Shown: positions 33,661 to 43,172 of the stretch, in pieces | How positions within the stretch are numbered: position 1 is the first letter of the stretch | How the letters are laid out: each line of letters begins with the position of its first letter | Source of the DNA: Apoderus coryli | Taxonomy: Eukaryota; Arthropoda; Insecta; Coleoptera; Attelabidae | Length of the DNA: 64,000 nt | Direction of reading: 5' to 3' | NCBI GenBank assembly: GCA_911728435.2 | Contig: OU452211.1 | Span: 12,692,428 to 12,756,427, forward strand | Program-made: the position numbers and the translations under genes | Notes under the pieces: model-generated | Told to the model about the DNA's origin: nothing | Database searches by the model: none | What the model saw: only the letters and a program-made list of their open reading frames with translations

Positions 33661-33729
33661 ATGAATGTTGGGGATGCTTTTGGAGACCATCATTCACCGA
33701 AATTGGTGTTTTATATTAACGGAAAAAAG
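33661..33729 (+). CDS. Xdh: Xanthine dehydrogenase, exon 1
   Basis: ATG at 33661 starts MNVGDAFGDHHSPKLVFYIN and GKK, then the donor GTAAAC at 33730, phase 0. LVFYINGKK is the first strand of the plant-type 2Fe-2S ferredoxin domain of xanthine dehydrogenase (rosy in Drosophila), a cytosolic molybdo-flavoenzyme that oxidises hypoxanthine and xanthine to urate. Exon 2 (38277) continues without loss of phase to the expected D-P-E-x-TLL-YLR block. A competing first exon lies at 24523. The preceding 400 bp contain a LINE insertion, so the core promoter must be within about 33245-33660 if this exon is used. Confidence 0.85.
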
Positions 33730-33789
33730 GTAAACATCATCCTGTCTAATATGCATTTATAACCATTTTGAAGTTCGTTAAGACGATTA

Positions 33790-33900
33790 AGACCATATTT
33801 CTAGATGGAAGTCTGTCTGTCTGTGTGTCTGTCTGTATTCTTCCATGATAGCGCCTAAACGCGTTAACCAATAATTGAGCTACATTTTGGTATATCGATC
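33790..33900. mobile_element. Fragment with GTCT repeat, Helentron/DINE-like
   Basis: AGTCTGTCTGTCTGTGTGTC is followed by GCGCCTAAACGCGTTAACCA. That is the same order of motifs (tetranucleotide run, then a C-A-A-C-G-x-T-TAACC block) as in the two Helentron-like elements of this window, but diverged. It is interrupted by the element at 33908. Confidence 0.4.
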
Positions 33901-33907
33901 GTTTTTT

Positions 33908-36228
33908 GCCAAACTATCGTAAGCCTCAATTTCGTTCAAATTGAGATTTTCTGACCATAGTAAGTGTTTTTATAAAATTAACAATCTGACACTATAGTAA
34001 GTCAAATATACACCGTTTTTAATAAAAAACGGTTTTTATTTTATCGTAAGTGTCAAAATATGTTTAATGAATTGCAAAAATATGGTAACCTACGTTTCAT
34101 TTTATTTTGGCTACGTCGAGAATATCGTAAGCGACATCACATGATGTGACTTACGATATCTGTATTGTTGGTTAAGTTACTTATCTGTCAAAGTATTTTG
34201 CGGAACAGTGACAACAGTAAGTGGTTTTTTTCATTTTTAGTACATATTTGAGCTAAAAAAATAAAATTGTTGCTATTTAAAGTATTCAGTATTAAGTATA
34301 GAATCTCTAGAAAGCCAAAGTTTGTATGTTATACTCTCACTTTTTAGTTAAACGTCTATTAAGCTTACTAGCATATTAACCTAACCTAACATAAAACGAT
34401 TACATTCAGAAAGATTCCATCAGGACAGGGAAACCTCATCATAATAAATTCTGTTATTAAATAACTTAAAACGGTAAAAAAATATTTCAGAACCCGATAT
34501 TTTCCTGAGTTTATTAATTTTTATTAGAAAATAGTAATAGGATAGGTACCCATAGTTTCTGTATGTTATTTGATAATTTAAATTGCAATATTACATAATA
34601 ATAAAACAAAATAACGTTATTTTAGGCAAGATTCAACAAATTTAAAAGAAAATATTGATCCGAATAATTGGTCCAAAATAAAATCTAATGATATTTATAT
34701 AACTGAATCCAATGAGACAGAAAAAACTACTAATTTAGATAATAGTGTTTCCGAACAACAAAATTCTACAAGTAAACAACTATTTAGCAAACAGGATCTT
34801 ATTGGTAATATTATTTGTACCCCTATAGTCTCTGAGAAACCATTAATTATTACTACAGTTCCCAAACAACAGGCTTTGATATTATGTGACCAAATGTTTA
34901 ACAAACAAGATTTTATTGCAATGACAAATGAAAATTATGAAGTTCCTGAACAGGCTTCCATGCCTTATAGTAATGAACTTTTCAATGCAGATGATTTTAA
35001 TAATATGCCAGTTCATATCCTAGACACCATTACAACTACCAGTGATGGCATTTCAAACCAAGAATTGCAAAGTATTGATGAAATTGATAATTTCCAGTTA
35101 GACTTAAATAATACGGCATTTACCGACGCTGAGGGCTTTTCTGAAAGTAATAGATTCGAAGCTGAATCAGAAATTACTTTTATTGATAATAATTCCCTTC
35201 ACTCTGATTTCACTAGACTTGTAGATTATGAAAGCTCATCAGAAGAAGATCTACCAGTAGTAACATATAAAGTTTCTCTAAAGAAAGAAAGTATGCTTAA
35301 AAGATTTAATTCAGATCGGCAACACATTTCATGGAAGTGGATGGGCAAAACATTCACGAATTCTACAGGGGCTTAGGTAGCTATGAGCGACAACGTAACT
35401 GGTTACTTACTTGTGTTCAATCTGTACCGATCCGAAGAAGAACACAAAATGTCTTAGAAAGTAGAAGACAGTATTCCTATGAATATTTCATTAGATGGAA
35501 TCATCTTTCTTTTGAGGTTTGTCAGCAATTCTTATTAAAGACTTTAGATATTTCACAAATGACGATATGCTGTTCGTAATGCTATTGAAAAAACTGCCAA
35601 GCCTGATGGCAGAGGAAAACACATACCTCATAATAAAACTCCTGATGCCGTTAGAAGATGTGTTTATATTTTCATCAAAAGTTGTCACAAAGTTTTATTT
35701 TGTCTTAGGAAAAATACGTTTATTAAAATCAAAAAGGAATTTTATTTTCTCAAACTAAATAAGAAAAACACTGTATGTTGAATCCGAGAAAAAGAACAAG
35801 CTATTTGGCACAGTTATTTTTAAGAGGACAACCCGTATTTAGCCCATTTTCAGTAATATTAAATTAAGAGATGTACATATACCTATACATAGATAACTTT
35901 ATTTCAAGAATTTGCATCGATCTTCCGAAAACCTTTAAAATTTATAAATAGTATAAAGTATCGTAAATGCACAATAGTTAGAACCAAAGTATCGTAACTG
36001 TGTTGCTTACGATGTTTTACGATGCAGGTTTTACTCTACCAAAATATTATAAGTGCCAAATAAAGGAGAAATTTTTAAAGTAATGACATAAAAATATTAT
36101 TTTAATGAAAAACGTAATACACCTAAATGGATATAAAGAACTGGGATCTCTATGTTTATATTTTCCAGTTGTAACAAAAACATCGCCCTCCTGTAAACTT
36201 TGACTTTGGTAGCTTACGATAGATTGGC
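33908..36228 (+). mobile_element. DNA transposon with TATCGTAAG repeats in Xdh intron 1
   Basis: The left end GCCAAACTATCGTAAGCC at 33908 is the inverse of AGCTTACGATAGATTGGC ending at 36228. ATCGTAAG or its inverse recurs near 34041, 34121, 34148, 35956, 35990, 36005 and 36012, clustered in both subterminal regions, the pattern of transposase-binding sites. One long exon-like frame on the + strand (34626-35377) with further broken coding text makes this a degraded coding element. A target duplication was not resolved. Confidence 0.7.
34626..35770 (+). pseudogene. Transposon-encoded protein of an insect-wide uncharacterised family (broken)
   Basis: An acceptor TTATTTTAG ends at 34625. A frame of about 250 codons follows: acidic, Asn/Ser-rich, with repeated F-x-K-Q-D (LFSKQDLIGN, MFNKQDFIAM). 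It stops at 35377 after MLKRFNSDRQHISWKWMGKT. A second frame (35331-35579) reads SRRQYSYEYFIRWNHLSFEV and CQQFLLKTLDISQM. A third gives AIEKTAKPDGRGKHIPHNKT. The V-C-Q-x-F-L---LDIS...GRGKH order is known to me from many unannotated insect proteins next to transposons; function unknown. Frameshifts near 35340 and 35570 make it non-functional. Confidence 0.5.
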
Positions 36229-36347
36229 GAACAGGTATCGATATGAGTTTGGAGGAGTCCTAGCTAAAACCCATTAGTGTTTGGTTGAAATCGCTGGAGC
36301 TTCTGTGATAGGGGTAGACACAAACCCAAATTGTCAAATAGCAGTTG

Positions 36348-36485
36348 AGGTCGTGTGATACATTATTTTAAAGCAGTTTTCATCTGCTCGACAGCGTATA
36401 ATTTAGAGAAAAATACACATATCTCTAGAAGTATACGAGATATGTGTATTTTTCTTCAAACTTAGTGTATCACATGATCGAATAA
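36348..36485. mobile_element. Small foldback MITE
   Basis: TCGTGTGATACATTA near 36350 and AGTGTATCACATGATCGA near 36463-36480 are inverses. Inside, GAAAAATACACATATCTC and GAGATATGTGTATTTTTC form a second exact hairpin at about 36412-36458. Confidence 0.55.
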
Positions 36486-36835
36486 ACCGTAAAAACCCTT
36501 CCAGTTGCGGATATACAGGGTGATATCAAAATTAATTAGGTAGTTGAGAAAAATAGGCATACCCGGTATAATCGCAATTGAGCTGACTTTTGATGATTCC
36601 CAATCTTTGAATAATATAGTTAAGTACTTGGGTTAGTTTAGAATATTATTATTATTTTGATAATTATAATAATAAGAGTGTTTTTTTTAGATTTCAAGTC
36701 TTTCATGAAAACATTTCTTTACCCAGGTGATATTATATTTTTATTTTTAAAATATATATTAAACTTAGACCACAGCATTAATAAGTACAGCATTCCGACT
36801 CCATGTTCGCACTTTGAAAAAAACTGTGACGTAAG

Positions 36836-37829
36836 ATGCCGCCATTTTGGGTTACAAGTCAGGTCCTGACTAAGAATAATTATAGTTTTTGGTTTCTAAC
36901 CACAGTACTGTATTTTTATTTTTGTAAAAATATTTAACTACATAATAATATCGCTGTCAATTTCAGAAATATTTGTGGTGTGTCATAGTGATTCAAAACA
37001 ACCTTGAGTGGTGTTATCAGTTAAATGTTGACATGATTGGGTGATTTTTAATAACAATAATAATAACTATTGGAAAAAGTTGTTATTGTCAAAAAAGAAT
37101 TAAGATTGTCAGATTTTTGATTAGTTTTCAATTTCTATATTATATTGGTCAGTTAAAATCGTTTCGGTTTTGTATTTAGTTTGTTATTTTTCTTTATTAA
37201 TAAATCGCGTTTATTTCAATTTTCGTGGTTTATTATGAATATCGTTGTAGTGAGTTAAACGGGTAGTTTAATTCACAAATTACAACAACAGCAACTTTAA
37301 AGGCAAATTTTGGCAAAGACTTCTTGAAACTTTATAATGATATTGTCAATAAAATAACCACTAGCCACGCGACAACTTGTGTTTATGTTTCACTTGTATT
37401 TAGTTTAAAAACATATTAGATACTGTCATTTCGTAATATAAATTTTACGGTTATACAAATAGTTGTTATAAACGTAAAATTATCTAGTATTTATCTTAAT
37501 TTTTACTTATTACTCACCTAACAGGATCTTTGGGGAAGCGAAAAAAATGTTTAGAGCAAGTGTACCGCTTATTGGGACAACATTTTGCAACACACACATA
37601 TCCTCCGTGATTATTCATTGTATGAATCCCAAGACACGTTAATAAAAATAAAATCCTTTTAATTCTCACGAACACTATACCAAAAACACAAAACACAGAT
37701 TTAGATTTAAACACAATATTTATTTATCTCGTACACGCCGACAATGAACTATATATTGAACACAGGAGTGAACTGTATCTATCTACGTCTATGCGATTAT
37801 TTTGACGTTGTAACCCATAATGGCGGCAT
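36836..37829 (-). mobile_element. Candidate TIR element carrying a THAP exon
   Basis: ATGCCGCCATTTTGGGTTAC (36836) and GTAACCCATAATGGCGGCAT (ending 37829) are near-perfect inverses, extended inward by about 8 bp (ACAA-GTCA type). The enclosed 994 bp hold a THAP-domain first exon on the - strand. Without a visible target duplication this may be a transposon or chance symmetry around a host exon. Confidence 0.45.
37518..37618 (-). CDS. THAP-domain protein, first exon
   Basis: ATG at 37618 opens MNNHGGYVCVAKCCPNKRYT and CSKHFFRFPKDPV, then the donor GTGAGTA at 37517, two bases into the next codon (Arg). C-V-A-K-C with FFRFPKDP is the N-terminal half of a C2CH THAP zinc finger, a DNA-binding domain of P-element transposases and derived host proteins. 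It differs from the P-like exon at 7311, so it belongs to another family. The second half of the finger (W, CSxHF, AVP) was not found down to 36.0 kb on this strand. The call therefore rests on one exon with a good start and donor. Confidence 0.55.
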
Positions 37830-37889
37830 GCGCAACGATATGCGCAGGACGGCTTGCAAACGTGAAAGTCAGAATATTGTATTATTTAT

Positions 37890-38062
37890 TATACTGTGCT
37901 TAGACTTCGTTATAGGACCAGGCTAGCTAACTAGGAAAACTTGGAGGATACTTTGAGGGTGAAAAGCCTCAACCGCCATTCTGATTTGAAAATAAATAAA
38001 AAATCTTATATAGATTGTAACTTTGTAACCGATGGTCCTATAACAAAGTCTAAGTTTAATAT
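37890..38062. mobile_element. Small MITE in Xdh intron 1
   Basis: TATACTGTGCTTAGACTTCG / TTATAGGACCA at 37890 and TGGTCCTATAACAAAGTCTA / AGTTTAATATA ending at 38062 are inverses over about 30 bp. No coding capacity. Confidence 0.6.
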
Positions 38063-38099
38063 AGATTTTAAAAATTAAAGTTGTTTAAGATATTTCTAT

Positions 38100-38226
38100 T
38101 TTCTACACTGACTCACCCTCTATAAGTCCCTAGTAAGTTAAATTAGTATTATTTGGTATCATCTGTTATTTGTCTTGTAATTGGGCGTAAGCCTGTTATG
38201 CAATAAAGGATTATTATTATTATTAG
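38100..38226 (+). mobile_element. LINE 3' end ending 50 bp before Xdh exon 2
   Basis: TGGGCGTAAGCCTGTTATGC is followed by AATAAAGGATTATTATTATT, the usual 3' terminus and short-repeat tail of a jockey/CR1-like LINE. Only the UTR end is recognisable. The acceptor of exon 2 lies 50 bases downstream. Confidence 0.5.
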
Positions 38227-38276
38227 TTTTCTTGCTGATATTAATATTGATTAAGCACATTTTTATCTATTTGCAG

Positions 38277-38334
38277 ATTGAAGATCAATGTGTTGATCCA
38301 GAATGGACCCTTTTATATTATCTAAGAAATAAAT
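38277..38334 (+). CDS. Xdh: Xanthine dehydrogenase, exon 2
   Basis: An acceptor TTTGCAG ends at 38276. The exon reads IEDQCVDPEWTLLYYLRNK plus one base, then a donor GTATCC at 38335. VDPEWTLLYYLRNK is the D-P-E-x-TLL-YLR-x-K block of the xanthine dehydrogenase ferredoxin domain. The single extra base (T) is completed by the TA that begins exon 3, giving the Leu of [11 protein letters not shown], so the exons match across a 24,268-bp intron. Upstream it joins exon 1 (phase 0). The exon encodes a helix before the first cluster-binding loop; no metal ligands lie here. Confidence 0.93.
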
Positions 38335-38587
38335 GTATCCTTTGGTTCAGTGTATGTAGTATGACTTGCAATGTATTCTTTTCAACTTTTCGTTGATACT
38401 AGACCAAATCCAGTGTTTCCACTGACGTTTTCTCGACTTATGCAGCCTTTCTTATACTTACGCATATCCTCTCAATTTCTACCTCTTTCTAGGCATGAGG
38501 GAGGCTGATCTTGGTATTGCAAAAAAAGCAGGAACTGTTGACTACTTTTTATCATATTACCACCTCTTTAAACTGTTTTTAATTTTT

Positions 38588-40412
38588 AGCTCTCCATATC
38601 ATATATGTAATATATGTATATATGGAGACTATTAGTTTCATGAAAAAAAATGTTTTTTTAATTTCACCGGAAATACTTGTTTTTGGTCATTTTATACATA
38701 AATAAGTAGTTTTAAAAAAATGTCTGTCTGTCTGGCTGTCTGTCTGTCTGTATGCACGAGAACGCAAAAACCGCTTAACAGATTTTAACCAAATTTGGTA
38801 CAAAAATACTATTGGACATGGCAAGGAGCTGATTAGATTTTGGGAAACATTGAGCGTAGGCAAAGGGTTTAAAAGAGGGTTCAAAAATTAAAAAAAATCA
38901 TAGTTCTTAAACTTATCCGAAATACTGCATAATTTTTTACGAATTTAATTGAATATAACCTAAAATATTGAACATAAAATATTAGACCACATTGGCGTTC
39001 AAAAATAGTGTAAAATGGGGTAAAAAAGATTAAAAAAAAAACGTATTTCTTAAAAATAGCAGAAATACTAACTAGTTATTTATAGTCGCTCGTAAATAGT
39101 GGAAAAGGGGTCAAAACATAAAAAATATATATTTCCTAAACTTATTCGAAATATGGAATAATTTTTCATAGTTGTGATACAATATAAGCTAAAAAATATT
39201 CCTTAAAAGAATTGGTTCACACAGGCGTTCGAAAATAGTTTAAAAAAAGGGTCAAAAACGAAAAAAAAAACGTTTCCCAAATATACCAGAAAAATTGGCT
39301 AATTATATATAGCTTTGATATAAGATAACCTAAAAAATGCAGCATAAATTTTTTTATTCACATAGGCGTTCGTAAATGGTCGAAAAAGGGGTAAAATTAA
39401 AAAAAATAAAATGTAAAAATTTTTATATTTAACTAGATGAATTTGTGTTAAAAATACACGACAAAAATTAATGTTCCATAGGCGTCCGTGAAAATTCTAT
39501 AAAAGGGTCAGAAAAAATTTGTATCAGTGATAACTCAAAAACCACTTAACGGATTTTAACCACATTTGGTACGAAAATACTACAGGATATTTATAGGTGG
39601 TGATTAACATTGAGCGTAGGCAAGGGGTTTAAAAGAGAGTTCAAAAATTTAAAAAATCATAGTTCTTAAACTTATCCGAAATATTGAATAATTTTTTATA
39701 GTTGTGATAGAATATAACCTAAAAAATGTTACATAAAAGAATTAGTTCACACAGGCGTTCGAAAATAGTGTTAAAAAAAAGGGTCAAAATGAAAAAAAAA
39801 ATGTTTCCCAAATATACCAGAAAAAGTGGCTAATTATATATAGCTTTGATATAAGATAACCTAAAAAATGCAGCATAAAATTTTTATTTACATAGGCGTT
39901 CTTAAATAGTAAAAAAAAGGGGTAAAATGAAAAAAAAAATAAAATGTAAAAGATTTTATATTTAACTAGTTGAATTGGTGTTAAAAATACACGACAAAAA
40001 TTAATGTTCCATAGGCGTCCGTGAAAATTCTATAAAAGGGTCAGAAAAAAATTGTATCCGTGATAACTCAAAAACCACTTAACGGATAACCTACAACATG
40101 CAGCCTAACAATTTTGTTTACATAGGCGTTCGTAAATAGTAGAAAAGGGGGCAAAATAAATTTTATAATAAAACAAAAAAAAAACAATTATTTTGCGTAC
40201 AAGAATTTGGCCTAGATCTGAAATATAAAATATCTGCATATAAATAGTGCCTCCAAAGAGAAGAAAAACGCACAAAACCCGATACAAAAAAAAATAGCTG
40301 ATGTCTAAAATAAAACAAAAATTTATTAAATTTAGATAAATGACAAAAAGGTCATAAAATTATTACTTTTACACTTAAATATGGAGAGCTATTCGTGCCT
40401 CGAGGGCAACAG
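38588..40412 (+). mobile_element. Helentron/DINE-like rolling-circle element, copy 1
   Basis: It begins after a T-run with AGCTCTCCATATCATATATG (38588), carries the inverse ATATGGAGAGCT near 40380-40390, and ends 22 bases later in GTGCCTCGAGGGCAACAG. The last part forms a small hairpin (TGCC-TCGAG-GGCA). An inverted repeat at the 5' end whose partner is internal at the 3' end, a 3' hairpin, a (GTCT)n run (38719-38752) and insertion in T-rich DNA are features described for Helentrons/DINE-1. There is no Rep/helicase frame, so it is non-autonomous. The inside contains a 530-bp tandem module. Confidence 0.65.
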
Positions 40413-40639
40413 TTTATTTTTTTTTATTATACGGAGGGCGTTAAAAATGTAAGCTTGAAGCCGAGCGCATAGTCCACCCCCTGTTAAACTAAAAAAGCTA
40501 GATTAGTTTCAAGAACACAAAATGGTTATATCCGTCTTTATCTCAAAAATTTTTTTTAGCGCCTTCACAATACATTTCCTGTGCGGGAGAGTAAAAAGCC
40601 TGTAGGTGTAAAAATATACGAATTTGTTATGTTAGTTTG

Positions 40640-42300
40640 AGAAAGGTAACCTTTAATGAAGTACGTGAAAAACTATCAGGTATGAAAAACACAAAAAGCT
40701 CGGATAGTTATGAGCTTAATGTTAGGATTATTGGGACTTTAAAGAATCTGCTAGTGGTGCCGCTTACTAAGTTGATAAACCATTGAATTGGCGACGCTGT
40801 ATTTCCGGCGGTCTTGAAGGAGGCAAGGGTTATTCCAATCTACAAAAATAAAGGATCAGTTGATGATCCTAGTAACTATCGACCAATATCGATTTTGCCA
40901 TTTTTTTCGAAAATCTTTGAGTCTATTATTAAAAATCAAATAACTGAATATTTTGAAGCAAATAATCTCTTTATGCAAGGTCAATATGGCTTTCGTAATA
41001 AGAGATCTACTACTCTTGCAATAACCTTTTGGAATATGTTTCGGATGGCATGGAGCGGGGCTGTGACACCTTTGCTTCCTTTTATGACCTCACTAAGGCT
41101 TTTGACTGTGTCTCACACGAGATACTTCTTCAGAAACTCTCTTACTATAACTTTGATGTTGACAGTGTTGCCTTGGTTGGCTCTTATCTCAGCGATCGTT
41201 TTCAGCACGTTTTGTATGGGGGACGATACTCGGAGAGACGAAGGGTTGGACGGGGTGTGCCCCAGGGGTCGGTTTTGGGACCTTTATTGTTTTTAATATA
41301 CGTAAATGATTTATACAAATTTCAAGAAGAGTCAAATATAATCCTCTTTGCTGACGACACAACTAGTCTGATTAGATATCGACCAAACGACCCTTTAGGG
41401 GAGTTGGTTAAGGCTGTTGAGACAGACATAGGCAATTGGTTTCTGGCAAATGAACTGAGCTTGAATCAGGCTAAAACTCAGAGCATGAACTTTACATTGC
41501 GTTCTGCGCCTATCGATCTTCAGAGCGATGTTCGCGTGAAGTTCCTTGGGGTTCATCTTGATCCTAAATTAACCTGGGAGAGTCATGTTCGAGAACTTGG
41601 GTGCTCGCTGTCCAGGGTCATATATCTCATTAGAAGGCTTGCGCAGAGTGTTTCAATCGCCAGTCTGTTGACGGTATATCATGGTTATTTTGTTTCCCGT
41701 ATGTCGTATGGTATTTTGAACTGGGGACATAGTTCCCATGCAATGAAAATCTTCAAGCTACAGAGGAGATGTTTACGTACAATGTTGGGGCTCGGTTGGC
41801 GTGACTGCTGTAAAAAGTATTTTGTTGAACACGGACTACTTACTTTGCCTTCCTTGTACATCTTAAACTGTCTTTGCTACATTCGAACCAATGCCTCGCA
41901 TTTCACTCTTCACTCTGATATGCATAATTATGGTACACGAAATCGCAATGACATATTGCCTGAATTTCACCGCCTATTGAGGACTAGGAAAGGTTCTGAC
42001 TATTATTGTGTTAAATTTTATAATAAGCTGCCGTCTCACATAAAGAACCTTGGTGAAGTCCAGTTTAACAAAAGTATTAAAACATTTTTGATATCTCAAG
42101 CTTTTTATACCTTTGAGGACTATTTCAGAGGCGATATTGTAAGATTTTTATAGATTTTAGTTTGTTTTATGTTGTTGCTATTTTAATTTGTTTGTAAGCC
42201 TTTCTTTGTTGCTGTAACTTTGATTAATTTTTGTTATTTTTTGACGTACTATACATGTTATGTAACATAAGATGGTGAATAAATATATCTATAAAATATA
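40640..42300 (+). mobile_element. LINE (jockey/CR1-like), 5' truncated, nearly intact reverse transcriptase
   Basis: Coding sequence is recognisable from about 40645 and ends at 42153. A 3' UTR of about 145 bp ends in a TATCTATC-type tail at 42300-42312. The 5' half (endonuclease, ORF1) is missing. The element lies in Xdh intron 2, in the same orientation as the gene. Confidence 0.85.
40645..42153 (+). pseudogene. LINE reverse transcriptase (one stop, one frameshift)
   Basis: From about 40652 the frame reads TFNEVREKLSGMKNTKSSDS, meets a TGA near 40783, and resumes with FPAVLKEARVIPIYKNKGSV and NYRPISILPFFSKIFESII, the RT fingers. After GFRNKRSTTLAI a one-base shift near 41025 changes frame to the second open part (to 42153, 374 codons). 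That contains motif A FYDLTKAFDCVSHEILLQKL, motif B GVPQGSVLGPLLFLIYVND, motif C LFADDT and the C-terminal YGTRNRNDILPEFHRLLRT block. All catalytic Asp residues (one in motif A, two in FADD) are present. Only the two lesions prevent expression, so the insertion is recent. Confidence 0.88.
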
Positions 42301-42312
42301 TATCTATCTATC

Positions 42313-42805
42313 TGCAAAAATTAGTTGTTGTCAGTTCAATTATTTTAAATTATATCGGAATTTTCCTCTAAGAAAAGAAATAAGTTAAATTTTAACTGAA
42401 TATACCTATAAAATAAAACTCTAAAAACTAGTTGTTTACGTTATTATTTTTTTCTGGTTTCTTATCTATAATATTCTAAAATATTATTCTCGAATTACAA
42501 TAGAAATAGGTAGGTATGTACTTTTTTTACATGTCTTTGTTGCCCTGCGATACTTGATTTTTCAGCACACTACGATAAAAGAAATAAGTGCGTATTACAA
42601 TTTTTATTGTCTGTGATTAAAATAAAATATTATTGTGTTCAGTACACCATCTTTTCGCGAACATTAAAGATGTGTAATAGACTCGGGAAGATATTTTTGG
42701 TATTTTACCACAAACTACTATGTCTTAAATTGTGATCGTGAAATACATTAAGTGGATAGAAATAATTACATTTATTTTTAGTAATTGAAATTTAATTTTC
42801 AATCA
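42313..42805. other. Xdh intron 2 stretch without recognised features
   Basis: A/T-rich DNA between the LINE tail and the repeated exon-like segment. No exon, TIR or repeat was seen. Confidence 0.4.
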
Positions 42806-42930
42806 TTGCCGTCTCCGTCGTCGGGTAATAATAGTGATGTGTTTACTAAAAAAATCGGTAATCGGTTTCGAATGTCGGGCTACTCAGTTGTTAAACAGAG
42901 TGAATAGTGAAAAATTTAGTGCTTGGAATT

Positions 42931-42998
42931 ATGGAAAGCTTGGTTATTGGTGATGATGGTATGGTATCCAGGTTGATAAGCAAAGGAAGGACTATTAG
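42931..42998 (+). other. Exon-like ORF A (paralogue of 57423-57490)
   Basis: ATG at 42931 reads MESLVIGDDGMVSRLISKGR and TI, ending AG before GTGTAAGT, two bases into a codon. A homologous segment at 57423-57490 has the same length (68 nt), start, phase and donor, with no indels: M-[ED]-SLV-[IV]-G-x-DGMV...SKGR-x-I. The similarity extends about 120 bp upstream (ATGTGTTTA-TAAAAAAATCGG). It could be a small coding first exon of a duplicated gene or part of a repeat; no second exon was found. Confidence 0.4.
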
Positions 42999-43172
42999 GT
43001 GTAAGTGACTTTAATTTTTTTAGATATTCCGATCAAATTGTCCAATAGTTCTAAATATTTTTCACAAAATGATTCATAGAAACAACTTTATAAATGTTCA
43101 ATTTGAGGATATGGAAACCGTGTCTTGGTTCTTGTTCTTGGCCGATATTTGCCAAATATAATTAATATTTTT

